Shown: piece after piece, positions 8,083 through 17,057 of the stretch
Position numbering within the stretch: the first letter of the stretch is position 1
Layout of the letters: every line of letters starts with the position of its first letter
Source: Bibersteinia trehalosi
GTDB taxonomy: Bacteria > Pseudomonadota > Gammaproteobacteria > Enterobacterales > Pasteurellaceae
Length of the DNA: 60,081 nt
Direction of reading: 5' to 3'
NCBI RefSeq assembly: GCF_004346205.1
Contig: NZ_SMAM01000010.1
Span: 1-60,081, forward strand
Translations under genes and position numbers: made by a program
Notes under the pieces: model-generated
Told to the model about the DNA's origin: nothing
Database searches by the model: none
What the model saw: only the letters and a program-made list of their open reading frames with translations

Positions 8083-8111
8083 TTTCTTGTAATTTGTAAA
8101 ATTACAAGAAA
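8083..8111. promoter_or_regulatory. Perfect 13-bp inverted repeat between the SIR2 gene and cas5
   Basis: TTTCTTGTAATTT (8083-8095) is followed by a 3-nt centre and its exact complement (8099-8111). Neither strand has a run of Ts after the stem, so it is a poor terminator. It could be an operator for a promoter driving cas5 onward, or an mRNA hairpin separating SIR2 from Cascade expression. The rest of 8020-8148 holds no gene. Confidence 0.6.
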
Positions 8112-8148
8112 ATTAACCACATTTCTATAAATTTCACTATCAAAAAGC

Positions 8149-11100
8149 TTATACATCTGTAGCCTCTGCAAATCTTACCTCAGGAAGTGCATCTTTCTTA
8201 GCCACTTCCAAGATTTTTTCTAGTTCAGTGTTTTTCTCTGTAGCTTTGTCCAAAATATCCTTTGCCAATCTAACGCAAGCAGCTCGGGTAAATGAAATAC
8301 TGACGGACTCCTTACTATATTGATCTATTCTCTGATAGTCTGTACTATCAAAGATAATAGGAAGAATCTCAATTAATGATTCAATGTCCTCACTAGAAAG
8401 ATATTCTTTTTTATACATTTGATTAGCTGTCCAAAGAAGGGCTGATAATCCTTGTGTACGATTTGAGGCGATATAATAGATAAATCTTTTAATCAATCTA
8501 TTCACAGCATCAGAATCTTGAAGATCTCGCCACACTAAAATTGCATATGAAACACAAGCTAGTCTGTTAGTATCTATAGATTGGAAACTCTTCTTAATGA
8601 TATCTTCTACACGTTCAACAAAGATTTCATTTGAAGCCGCAAAGTAAGGAAATGCCATTAAAACTTGCGGCTCATCAATTTCTGCATATAACTTACATAA
8701 TTTTTGAAAATTCTCTTCATTTAATGCATTTTTCGGCATTTTTGGAATAACTGAATAAGACAGTACTTGACTGACCAATCTAGAAGTTTTTTTATGTACT
8801 TGATTAGAGTATCCAAATATATCATTTTCATTTACCTCTTCTTTCCAAGAAACGAGTTTCTCAAAGAAATAAATGGCCTGCTCTTCTGTTGGATATTCTT
8901 TGATGTTCTCAGCTTGCGTTGCATTTGCTACATCCATTAAAAATCTCCAATTAAACAGATTATCACCAACAGATTCAAACAAATATTTTCTAACTAAATT
9001 TTTTACTTCTTGATGATTATGATTAGGAAGCTCAAGCAAAACATAATTTAGCAATCCTGTTTCTGGAATAACCCGATAGTCAGGTCTTTCACCCCATATT
9101 TTTAATGCAATTTTCTGACATTCTGCTTCAGTAAGGAATTTATGCTTTATCAAAGGCAATAAACGCAATAATGCAGGCGCACTTTCAGAAGAATTAAAAA
9201 ATATATTGTCAATAATTTCATCAATGCGACGCTCAAGAGCCGTATTAGGTTTTCTCTCTCCTGGGTTATTTATTATAGGGTTACCCCATTTAAAACCTTT
9301 AGCCTGAACTTCTTTCTGAAGAGGGAAACACAAAGCATCTAATAAGATCTCACATTGCTCTGATTTTGGGATACTTTCTAAAGAAAACTTAATTAAATCA
9401 TTAATTGAATCAAATAACCATAAATGATGTAACTTAGTATTTTTCCCCAAAGATACTGCCAGACGAAAAATTTGCTTAGCTTGTTCAGATGTTGCTCTTA
9501 CAGACACACGAGCTAATACCTCAATAAATACCCTTAAACGATCAATCGCATAATGAGAAACGTCTTCAGATTGTACATCTAATTTACTACACCAATATTC
9601 AATTGAGGACATCGTCTTACTAATCAAAAAATCCACATCTTTTTGAGGTAACGTAGCAATCCTAATTCTAGAAAATATTTTCTTCAAAACATTTGAAGTA
9701 TCACTATTAGCAGACCGAATAGCTAAAGAGAAACCATGAATATTATCAACACCTTCTAATTCAGCAATTTTTTCTGCTGGTTCTACAAGAAAATTTGTAT
9801 ATTGCCAGCGTAATGGCATACCAACTGTATTAGATATTCCCTCTAGCAATAACAAAGGATGTAATTCATTACTGAAGGTTATCGTATTTGATTTATCTTT
9901 ATATGTACCTGGCTCAAATAAAGGCTCAATTTCTTTTTCTCGTTGTTTTCCTAGTGATTTAGTTATTTTTCCTTCTAAGTGTTCTATATAATCCCAAGGA
10001 TCGCACTTCATTTCCTTAAAATCAAAAGAAAAAACTTTAATATTTTCTTTTAACTCACCTAAATTAATACCACGAACAAGCCAATGAGCCCAAGCCAAGC
10101 GAGAAAGTAAGTAGATAGAGTCGCGATTATTACGATACTGTTTAAGCAACTCATTATATGCTTTCTCTATTAATTTCTTCCCTTCAATAAATTCTCCTAA
10201 CTCTGCAAGCAAAGAGGCTTTCCTTAATTTCCATATAGGTTCATTAATAGTAATTTTTTCTATACATTCTTCCAACAAAGGATAGTCAAAAGTATCTCTA
10301 GCAAGTATAGAATCATAATATGCAATCTCATTACTTATTTCCGGCCAATATTTTTTCCCTTTCTCCAATATGGTTTTCGTTGCCTGAATGATAGGCTCAC
10401 TTTCTACTTCATCCATCCATCGCGTATTCTTTAAAAGAATAAGTGCGATTTCCAATTGTTGTTGCTTTGTTAATACACAAGAACTATCAATATCACAAAT
10501 AGGCAATAATTCATTTAGTAACCAAGTAGGAAGTACTTCATAGGTTATTTTATAGTGCCAAGCTATTTCATATAACAATTTTGCCTTAGAATTTATACCC
10601 ATTTCAGATAAATTTTGGAGATTAGGATAAGGATCATTAATTTGGGTTTTTAATTGGAATCGTTTATCATTAGGACACACAAGCCAATTTGGATAAGATA
10701 ACCTGTCTTTTTCCAAGAATGGTAGTTGTCTCTCCAATAGGTTGGCAGCATAATTATTATCCTGGTAACGTCTATTCATCTCTTCTTCTGTTATTGTTGA
10801 GCGATGTATCTGTGTGGGTTCCCACTCCCATAGCTTCTTAGGTTTGAGATCCAGTAAAGCTTGAAGAAATATTTTCGTAGCTTCAAAATGTCGTATCTCT
10901 GAATCATCATAATCATCTACTAAATCATACAAATCTATTGGTGCAATATTGATAGATTCCAAATATTTACGTTTAGAAGAACTTAACCCAAGTGCACCAA
11001 CAAGATAAATACGTCTAGAATGTGTTGATAAATGATCTCTTACCCATCCAGCCCATTGTAAAAAATTTGGATCATCACCAGAGAATCCTAACAAGCACAA

Positions 11101-11700
11101 CTCATTTTCAATAAAAACTTGACGTGAGAAATTTACAAATGCTGCATATTGTTGCGGATATTTACGGTAATCTTCCTGAGTAAAAATCAAATCTTTAGTT
11201 ACATCAATAGTCCCATGCAATTTTACGATCCGAGGTGATCTTGCACTTGAAAGATCTTCCTGTTTAGAAACAATACTATATACAGGTTGATGAATATCTT
11301 CTGAAGCACGTTCAAGTAAGGTATCCCAGTTTGTAGTCAAAACCTCTGACCAAGGTAATTCTAATAAGGATTTATGTAATTCTCCTGGCATCCAAGCTGA
11401 ATCATTAATTTCCCTTTTGATTAAATCATGTAACGCTTGCTTACCGAAATATGCATTGTATTCTTCGGCTAGTCGTAACGGATCTGAGTTGCTTGAACCT
11501 AATTCTTTAATTAATAGTTCAGAAAAATTAAACCAAAGTGGAAGTTTTTTACTTCTATCTCCTGTTGTCGCAGCACTTCTACTAAAACCAGCGCCTATCA
11601 TAATAGCTGCACCATGATAAGAGTTATCCTGTTGCCAAAGGGAAGAAGCAAGTTTTTTTAGTTTTGTATAGTCATCAAGTTGTGTAATATCTTTAGCCAT
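8149..11700 (-). CDS. Large SIR2-domain protein, defence-associated-sirtuin (DSR)-like, inserted in the cas operon
   Basis: The 1183-residue protein has an N-terminal SIR2-like NADase domain (about 25-300). NAD-site motifs are visible: IGAGFS (35-40), LTTNWDTLLE (121-130, N124), KLHGTID (160-166, H162) and LLGFSGDDPNF (203-213). The remaining roughly 850 residues are mostly helical, HEAT/TPR-like in appearance, with no second enzyme that I recognise. This plan matches DSR anti-phage proteins, which sense a phage protein through the long C-terminal part and deplete NAD. The 38-residue N-to-H spacing equals the spacing I recall for the catalytic pair in B. subtilis DSR2. It starts 48 bp after cas3 with AGGAATTCAAC before the ATG. 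It is AT-rich, with no uptake sequence seen. NADase activity and the trigger are inferred. Confidence 0.8.
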   Translation of the reverse strand: MAKDITQLDDYTKLKKLASSLWQQDNSYHGAAIMIGAGFSRSAATTGDRSKKLPLWFNFSELLIKELGSSNSDPLRLAEEYNAYFGKQALHDLIKREINDSAWMPGELHKSLLELPWSEVLTTNWDTLLERASEDIHQPVYSIVSKQEDLSSARSPRIVKLHGTIDVTKDLIFTQEDYRKYPQQYAAFVNFSRQVFIENELCLLGFSGDDPNFLQWAGWVRDHLSTHSRRIYLVGALGLSSSKRKYLESINIAPIDLYDLVDDYDDSEIRHFEATKIFLQALLDLKPKKLWEWEPTQIHRSTITEEEMNRRYQDNNYAANLLERQLPFLEKDRLSYPNWLVCPNDKRFQLKTQINDPYPNLQNLSEMGINSKAKLLYEIAWHYKITYEVLPTWLLNELLPICDIDSSCVLTKQQQLEIALILLKNTRWMDEVESEPIIQATKTILEKGKKYWPEISNEIAYYDSILARDTFDYPLLEECIEKITINEPIWKLRKASLLAELGEFIEGKKLIEKAYNELLKQYRNNRDSIYLLSRLAWAHWLVRGINLGELKENIKVFSFDFKEMKCDPWDYIEHLEGKITKSLGKQREKEIEPLFEPGTYKDKSNTITFSNELHPLLLLEGISNTVGMPLRWQYTNFLVEPAEKIAELEGVDNIHGFSLAIRSANSDTSNVLKKIFSRIRIATLPQKDVDFLISKTMSSIEYWCSKLDVQSEDVSHYAIDRLRVFIEVLARVSVRATSEQAKQIFRLAVSLGKNTKLHHLWLFDSINDLIKFSLESIPKSEQCEILLDALCFPLQKEVQAKGFKWGNPIINNPGERKPNTALERRIDEIIDNIFFNSSESAPALLRLLPLIKHKFLTEAECQKIALKIWGERPDYRVIPETGLLNYVLLELPNHNHQEVKNLVRKYLFESVGDNLFNWRFLMDVANATQAENIKEYPTEEQAIYFFEKLVSWKEEVNENDIFGYSNQVHKKTSRLVSQVLSYSVIPKMPKNALNEENFQKLCKLYAEIDEPQVLMAFPYFAASNEIFVERVEDIIKKSFQSIDTNRLACVSYAILVWRDLQDSDAVNRLIKRFIYYIASNRTQGLSALLWTANQMYKKEYLSSEDIESLIEILPIIFDSTDYQRIDQYSKESVSISFTRAACVRLAKDILDKATEKNTELEKILEVAKKDALPEVRFAEATDV

Positions 11701-11748
11701 GTTGAATTCCTATGTAATTATCTTTTCAATTGATTAAAATGAATTTCT

Positions 11749-14022
11749 TTAAAATACCAACCTTTCCGCCTCAATAAATCCCACATTCTCCCAACTCAAC
11801 CCTGCCACCTCATCATACAAATCCATTCCAATTAAGCAGTAAAACTGTTTGCCGAAGCTGGTTTCATTAATGGTTTCAACTCTGCCAGCGTTATAGAGTT
11901 CGGCTAATGCTTTTTCCGGTACTTGCACAGTGTAAGGCTGGAGTTTTCTTAAAATACTGCCTACTTGATCCGCATAGCGTAAGCGGTCAATAAGGTTTTC
12001 GGCTTCTTGGTCGAAGGGGATAATCACCGGAATCAAATGGCTTGTGATCATTCGGAAATCTTCCGCTATGTTTTGGAATGGGAAATTGAGGCTTTGCCCA
12101 GCATCATGGCACGCCTTTAAAATATTGGGTTTATCCAGCTCTTTTTCTTTAGCCTCATAAACCGCTTGGAAATAATGATTGATTGCTTGCGGAGTAAGTA
12201 GATCATCTGCGTGAACCTGAACCGTTGAACGCATACAGCCAGAAAGTAGCCCCAACTCTGGCGGAGCTTTCCACTGTTCTTCCGGTTGGAAAACCCAAAC
12301 ATTGCTTTCTTCCGCTAAACGTTTTCCCTCTCGGTTGCAACGTCCAGCCGCTTGAGCAACAGAATCTAGCCCCGCTTCAGCTCGCATAACCAGTGGGAAA
12401 TCGACATCAACACCGGCTTCAATTAAAGAAGTGGCAATCACTCGGCAAGGTAGGTTTTGTTTTAGGCGAAGACGAATTTCAGTCAGCGTTTGTGAGCGGT
12501 GTTTAGCACACATTAGCGTGGTGAGGTGATAAGTCCCATCTAAATGTTTCGCTGAATCATATAACGCTCGGGCATGACGGCGATTATTCACGATTATCAG
12601 CATTTGTGGGTTATCTGCGAGTTTGCTTTGCAACTCCACATCTGTTTGAATACCGATATGCTTTACCGTAGTACGTTTCAATTTTTCAAAAAGTGCGGTT
12701 GGATTAGGGGCAATTTCTCGCACATTTTCAAATCCTTTATAGAAACCATTTGCTTGGTGAATTGCCGGCTGTGTAGCAGTACATAGCACAACAGAACATT
12801 GATAATTATGAGCCAATTCATCAATCGCAGCCATAATTGGGCGTAATAAATTCAACGGTAGCATTTGGGCTTCGTCCAAAATAATCACGCTGCCGGCGAT
12901 GTTGTGCAATTTGCGGCAACGAGAAGAACGGTCGGCAAACAAACTTTCAAAGAATTGCACTGCTGTGGTGACGACAATCGGCGCATCCCAATTTTCCGAT
13001 GCCAATTTCAGCTTATCTCGGCTTGATTTATCAGGTAGGCTATCGTGATCAAAAGTGCTGTGATGCTCCAATACAGCCTCTTCTCCCAGCTCGCCAAAAG
13101 CTTTACGAAATTCCGCAGCATTTTGTTCAATAATGCTGGTAAACGGAATAACATAAATAATGCGGCGTAAACCATGCTGTTTAGCATGCTCAAGGGCAAA
13201 TGCCATAGAAGTAAAGGTTTTACCACCGCCCGTTGGCACAGTCAGAGAAAACAAGCCTGTTTCCTGTTTGGCTTGAGATACGGCATAATCCAAAATTTCA
13301 CTCCGCAAGCGATTTACCTCTGCTTTACGTTGTGCTTCCTGCGTATTAGGCGTTTGAATGGCAATTCGCTCCCTAAACTGTGCAATAAATTGATTAAATT
13401 GCTGATGAAGTGCGGTTAAATTTGGGTAATTTCCTCGTTCAAGCGGTCTTTTTTCGAGATTAGCATAAAAGGCTTCCGTATCAAGAAAATCCGCATCGAC
13501 AAGGCAAGAATAGAGCATTCGAATAAAAAAGGCATAAGAGAAGAAAGGTTCGTTTTTAGAAAGCTTTAACGGCGGTAAGGGCAATTTTTCAGGCAAATTA
13601 AGTTCTTGCTGCCAAATAGCGTCAAGTACCGGTAGATCTTTATGACCATAGCCAAATTGCTCTTGCAAACGTTGTGTGAGTGTAGAACGATTTTTCCCTT
13701 CTCCAGAACCATTTGCTAACCCAGCGTGGTGGCCTGCGATACAAAACGCCATCATTTTGCCCAAAGGCCCCCAACGCTCTACTGCAATTTTGGCACCGGC
13801 AGTGGAGTGATTTACCCGTTCTCCACAGTGTAAACGTTTTTGGTAACGTTCACTATATTTGCCTAAATCGTGAAGTAATCCCGTGTAATAAGCGATTTCT
13901 TGAACACCCAAAAAGTAGGCAAACTTAGCCGCCAACTTACCGACATTATCAGCGTGCACCTTAAGAGGTTGCCAGTTGGCATAATCGATATCTTCACTCG
14001 AGTGAGCATAATAGGTTTTCAT
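11749..14022 (-). CDS. cas3: CRISPR-associated helicase-nuclease Cas3 (type I-C)
   Basis: Cas3 is recruited by target-bound Cascade and unwinds and degrades DNA. The 757-residue protein has an N-terminal HD nuclease with H51-D52 (LLHDLGKYSERY), H72 and H98-H99 (AGHHAGL). The SF2 helicase follows: Walker A PTGGGKT (263-269), motif II DEAQ (383-386), and motif VI QAAGRCNREGK near 555. The fused HD-helicase order is normal for I-C. It is the first gene of the operon, 68 bp from pdxR, and contains uptake sequences (for example near 13440). In typical I-C loci cas5 follows directly. Here the SIR2 gene intervenes. Confidence 0.95.
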   Translation of the reverse strand: MKTYYAHSSEDIDYANWQPLKVHADNVGKLAAKFAYFLGVQEIAYYTGLLHDLGKYSERYQKRLHCGERVNHSTAGAKIAVERWGPLGKMMAFCIAGHHAGLANGSGEGKNRSTLTQRLQEQFGYGHKDLPVLDAIWQQELNLPEKLPLPPLKLSKNEPFFSYAFFIRMLYSCLVDADFLDTEAFYANLEKRPLERGNYPNLTALHQQFNQFIAQFRERIAIQTPNTQEAQRKAEVNRLRSEILDYAVSQAKQETGLFSLTVPTGGGKTFTSMAFALEHAKQHGLRRIIYVIPFTSIIEQNAAEFRKAFGELGEEAVLEHHSTFDHDSLPDKSSRDKLKLASENWDAPIVVTTAVQFFESLFADRSSRCRKLHNIAGSVIILDEAQMLPLNLLRPIMAAIDELAHNYQCSVVLCTATQPAIHQANGFYKGFENVREIAPNPTALFEKLKRTTVKHIGIQTDVELQSKLADNPQMLIIVNNRRHARALYDSAKHLDGTYHLTTLMCAKHRSQTLTEIRLRLKQNLPCRVIATSLIEAGVDVDFPLVMRAEAGLDSVAQAAGRCNREGKRLAEESNVWVFQPEEQWKAPPELGLLSGCMRSTVQVHADDLLTPQAINHYFQAVYEAKEKELDKPNILKACHDAGQSLNFPFQNIAEDFRMITSHLIPVIIPFDQEAENLIDRLRYADQVGSILRKLQPYTVQVPEKALAELYNAGRVETINETSFGKQFYCLIGMDLYDEVAGLSWENVGFIEAERLVF

Positions 14023-14058
14023 ATTACTTAACTAGTCAAAAATAAAGAGAAATAATTA

Positions 14059-14086
14059 ATTCTAACATTGCAAAAGAAATCTGCAA
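14059..14086 (-). promoter_or_regulatory. Predicted promoter of the cas operon
   Basis: In the 68-bp gap upstream of cas3 the minus strand has TTGCAG (14081-14086) and TAGAAT (14059-14064), 16 bp apart, about 30 bp before the expected cas3 leader. It is the best sigma-70 match in the gap. With gaps of at most about 130 bp downstream, it could drive the whole 12.6-kb operon including the two inserted genes. Confidence 0.5.
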
Positions 14087-14090
14087 TTCA

Positions 14091-15479
14091 TCATATTAAT
14101 ACTGTTTTCAACCATCTCACCACCTCATCAACTTGTTTATCAGCTAGGTTAGAATAGCCCACTACAAATGCATTTTTCGGTGCTTGGCTTTTATCTTGAT
14201 AATAACGAGCTAAACTGACCATCTTTATACCTTGTTCATTGGCAGATTGCAGAATTTGTTCATCACTTAACTCCGTGTGAAATTGCACAATAAAATGCAG
14301 CCCTGCATTCTCTTCTTTTATCGTAATTTTTTCTGCAAGCGGGCTATTTTTGAGCGAAAAGAGCAAATTATCTCGTTTTTTCTGATAATAGGCGCGCATT
14401 CGGTTAATGTGTTTTTCAAAATAGCCTTGCTGAATAAACTCAGCTAGTACATATTGCTCAAAGTTTGAAACCGTAGAGGCGTAAAAGCCCAATTGTTGAT
14501 GAAAACGTGTTAATAATTCAGGCGGTAATACCATATAAGCAATACGCACGGTTGAGGATAGCGTCTTGGAAAAGGTGTTCATATAAATCACCTTACCTAG
14601 CATATCAATTGATTGCAAGGCTGGAATTGGCTGACCAACAAAGCGAAATTCACTGTCGTAATCATCTTCAATAATATAGCGATCTGCCTTTTCGGCAGCC
14701 CACGCTAATAATTCATAACGTTTAGCAATGGGCATTACTAATCCTGTGGGAAAATGGTGGGACGGTGAGGTGTGTAATACATTGACGTTTTTGAGTACAT
14801 TTGTTGCATAATCCATTGAAATAGCAATGTGATTTAAGCCATAGCTTTGAAAAATTTTATGCAACTTGTCATAACTGGGATCGGGCAAGGCGTAAGTTTT
14901 ATCTAAACCAAGAAGTTGAACCAATAAGCCATAAAGATATTCTGTGCCCGCGCCGACAATAATTTGTGCAGGTGAAACATTCATTCCCCGAAAATCATGT
15001 AAATGCTTAGCAATCGCTTGACGCAACATTAGCACTCCGCCACTTTCTGCCCGCTCCATTAAGGCAGATTGATGGTGTTTTAATACTTCTCTGACTAATT
15101 TTGTCCACACTGAAAAAGGGAAATTTTCCGCAGAGGTTTGGCTGTTTGTGAGATCTGCTTGCCATTTTTTGCTATTTTCTATCGGTTTTGAACCGCTTGT
15201 TTCAGGGAAAACTGACCTGCTTGTACTTGTTTTGGGTAAATTAAGTGGATTGACAAAAAATCCTTGCTTTGCTTTTGCACTCAAATACCCTTCTGCCACC
15301 AATTGCTGATAGGCAGTTTCTACAGTCATCACCGAAATACCTAAATGCTTAGCAAAAGCCCGTTTAGACGGCAATTTTTCACCAGCAATAATGCCGCCTT
15401 TTTCAATATCCTGTTTGATGAAGCAGTAAAGTTGTTCATAGAGAGGAATATTGTTTTTTTGGAAAGTATAGGTAACCAT
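14091..15479 (-). CDS. pdxR: MocR/GntR-family PLP-sensing regulator PdxR
   Basis: This 462-residue protein has a GntR winged-helix domain (about 1-75: LYEQLYCFIKQDIEKG, LPSKRAFAKHLGISVMTVETA) fused to a fold-type I aminotransferase-like domain. That domain carries the PLP lysine in NTFSKTLSSTVRIAY and the YIIEDDYDSEFRF segment. Such MocR proteins activate pdxST when PLP is low and repress themselves. It is divergent from pdxS across 97 bp. A perfect inverted repeat starts at the base next to its ATG, so its mRNA leader must be very short or overlap the operator. Confidence 0.9.
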   Translation of the reverse strand: MVTYTFQKNNIPLYEQLYCFIKQDIEKGGIIAGEKLPSKRAFAKHLGISVMTVETAYQQLVAEGYLSAKAKQGFFVNPLNLPKTSTSRSVFPETSGSKPIENSKKWQADLTNSQTSAENFPFSVWTKLVREVLKHHQSALMERAESGGVLMLRQAIAKHLHDFRGMNVSPAQIIVGAGTEYLYGLLVQLLGLDKTYALPDPSYDKLHKIFQSYGLNHIAISMDYATNVLKNVNVLHTSPSHHFPTGLVMPIAKRYELLAWAAEKADRYIIEDDYDSEFRFVGQPIPALQSIDMLGKVIYMNTFSKTLSSTVRIAYMVLPPELLTRFHQQLGFYASTVSNFEQYVLAEFIQQGYFEKHINRMRAYYQKKRDNLLFSLKNSPLAEKITIKEENAGLHFIVQFHTELSDEQILQSANEQGIKMVSLARYYQDKSQAPKNAFVVGYSNLADKQVDEVVRWLKTVLI

Positions 15480-15527
15480 TCTGAACTGATTAAAAGAGTG
15501 AAAAATGGCTATTTTAATCAGTTCAGA
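15480..15527. promoter_or_regulatory. Perfect 16-bp inverted repeat, probable PdxR operator
   Basis: TCTGAACTGATTAAAA (15480-15495) and its exact complement (15512-15527) flank a 16-bp centre between divergent pdxR and pdxS. The half-sites are 32 bp apart, about three helix turns, so they face the same side of DNA. That suits one PdxR dimer. Assignment to PdxR rests on position. Confidence 0.75.
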
Positions 15528-15576
15528 TAAATTTACAATGCCCCTAATTTTTTATGAACAAAAGGAACAAATAACA

Positions 15577-16449
15577 ATGACTCACCGTTATGATCTCAAC
15601 AAACAACTGGCACAAATGTTAAAAGGCGGCGTGATTATGGACGTTACCACACCAGAGCAAGCTCGTATTGCCGAAGAAGCGGGGGCTTGTGCGGTGATGG
15701 CGTTAGAAAAAATTCCTGCGGATATTCGTGCAGCAGGTGGCGTGTCTCGTATGAGTGATCCTAAGATGATCAAAAGTATTCAAGAGGCGGTTTCTATTCC
15801 AGTGATGGCGAAAGTGCGTATCGGGCATTTTACCGAAGCGCAAATTTTGCAAGCGATTGAAATTGATTATATTGATGAAAGTGAGGTGCTTTCCCCTGCG
15901 GACGATACATTCCATATCAACAAACGTGCATTTGATGTGCCGTTTGTGTGTGGTGCAAAAGATTTGGGAGAGGCGTTGCGTCGTATCAATGAAGGGGCGG
16001 CAATGATCCGCAGTAAGGGGGAACCGGGAACTGGCGATGTGGTACAAGCGGTGCGACACTTACGCAAAATGAAACAGGAAATTGCGCGTGTGGCATCACT
16101 TTCTACTGATGAGCTGTATCACGCTGCAAAAGAATTACAAGTGCCGTTTGATTTAATTCAATATGTGCATCAACACAAAAAATTACCAGTGGTCACTTTT
16201 GCTGCGGGTGGTGTGGCAACCCCTGCCGATGCGGCATTGATGATGCAATTAGGAGCGGAAGGGGTGTTTGTTGGTTCAGGGATTTTTAAATCAGGTAATC
16301 CAGCGAAACGTGCACGCGCGATTGTGCAAGCAGTGACTAACTATAACGATGCCAAATTGCTTGCTGAGCTTTCCGAAGATTTAGGTGAAGCAATGGTAGG
16401 GATTAACGAGCAAGAAATTGAATTGCTAATGGCGGCACGAGGTATTTAA
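15577..16449 (+). CDS. pdxS: Pyridoxal 5-phosphate synthase subunit PdxS
   Basis: PdxS condenses ribose 5-phosphate, glyceraldehyde 3-phosphate and ammonia to PLP. The 290-residue protein begins [23 protein letters not shown]. It shows the family catalytic lysines in [11 protein letters not shown] and VMAKVRIGH and the phosphate-binding [15 protein letters not shown] segment near the C-terminus. I chose the ATG at 15577 (AAAGGA upstream) over an upstream in-frame start at 15505 that would run through the operator. The stop overlaps the pdxT start by one base, so the two subunits are translationally coupled. Confidence 0.97.
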   Translation: MTHRYDLNKQLAQMLKGGVIMDVTTPEQARIAEEAGACAVMALEKIPADIRAAGGVSRMSDPKMIKSIQEAVSIPVMAKVRIGHFTEAQILQAIEIDYIDESEVLSPADDTFHINKRAFDVPFVCGAKDLGEALRRINEGAAMIRSKGEPGTGDVVQAVRHLRKMKQEIARVASLSTDELYHAAKELQVPFDLIQYVHQHKKLPVVTFAAGGVATPADAALMMQLGAEGVFVGSGIFKSGNPAKRARAIVQAVTNYNDAKLLAELSEDLGEAMVGINEQEIELLMAARGI

Positions 16450-17015
16450 TGAAAATTGCGATTCTTGCTTTGCAAGGGGCATTTGCCGAACACGCTGATA
16501 AACTTGAACAATTAGGTGTGGAAAGTGTAGAGATTCGTCAACTCGCGGATTTAAATCAAGATTTTGAAGGTTTAATCTTACCCGGAGGAGAATCTACGGT
16601 TCAGGGGAAATTACTGCGTGAATTAGGACTATTTGAACCACTTCGCCAAAAAATCTTGAACGGCTTACCCACACTAGGGACTTGCGCAGGGTTAATTCTA
16701 CTTGCAGAAAAACTTGCCAATGATGACAAGCAACATTTTGCCACTTTACCTGTCACCGTTAAACGCAATGCGTATGGTCGCCAATTAGGCTCATTTCTCA
16801 CTGAAAGTGAAGTAAAACATATCGGCAAAATTCCTCTGCCGTTTATCCGCGCCCCCTATGTGGAAAGCATCGGTGAAGGCGTGGAGATTTTGGCAGAAGT
16901 AAGCGGTAACATTGTCGGTGTAAAATGCAAAAACCAAATCGGCATCTCATTTCACCCCGAAGTGAGTGATGATCTACGTTTTCATCGTTATTTTGTGGAG
17001 ATGTGTAAAAATTGA
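16449..17015 (+). CDS. pdxT: Pyridoxal 5-phosphate synthase glutaminase subunit PdxT
   Basis: PdxT hydrolyses glutamine and channels ammonia to PdxS. The 188-residue protein has the class I glutaminase layout: [15 protein letters not shown] oxyanion region, nucleophile cysteine in [12 protein letters not shown] (about C79), and the His/Glu pair in [10 protein letters not shown] near the C-terminus. It overlaps pdxS by one base and ends just before a convergent terminator. Confidence 0.97.
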   Translation: MKIAILALQGAFAEHADKLEQLGVESVEIRQLADLNQDFEGLILPGGESTVQGKLLRELGLFEPLRQKILNGLPTLGTCAGLILLAEKLANDDKQHFATLPVTVKRNAYGRQLGSFLTESEVKHIGKIPLPFIRAPYVESIGEGVEILAEVSGNIVGVKCKNQIGISFHPEVSDDLRFHRYFVEMCKN

Positions 17016-17022
17016 TAAAAAC

Positions 17023-17052
17023 AAGCGATAGGATGCATAACCCCTATCGCTT
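17023..17052. terminator. Convergent terminator pdxT / srlR
   Basis: AAGCGATAGG (17023-17032) pairs perfectly with CCTATCGCTT (17043-17052) around a 10-nt loop in the gap between two convergent genes. A-rich and T-rich flanks allow use from both sides. Confidence 0.75.
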
Positions 17053-17057
17053 ATTCT

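Noticed and set aside
8083-8111. Rho-independent terminator for the SIR2 gene
   Set aside because: The stem is perfect but neither strand has a T run after it.
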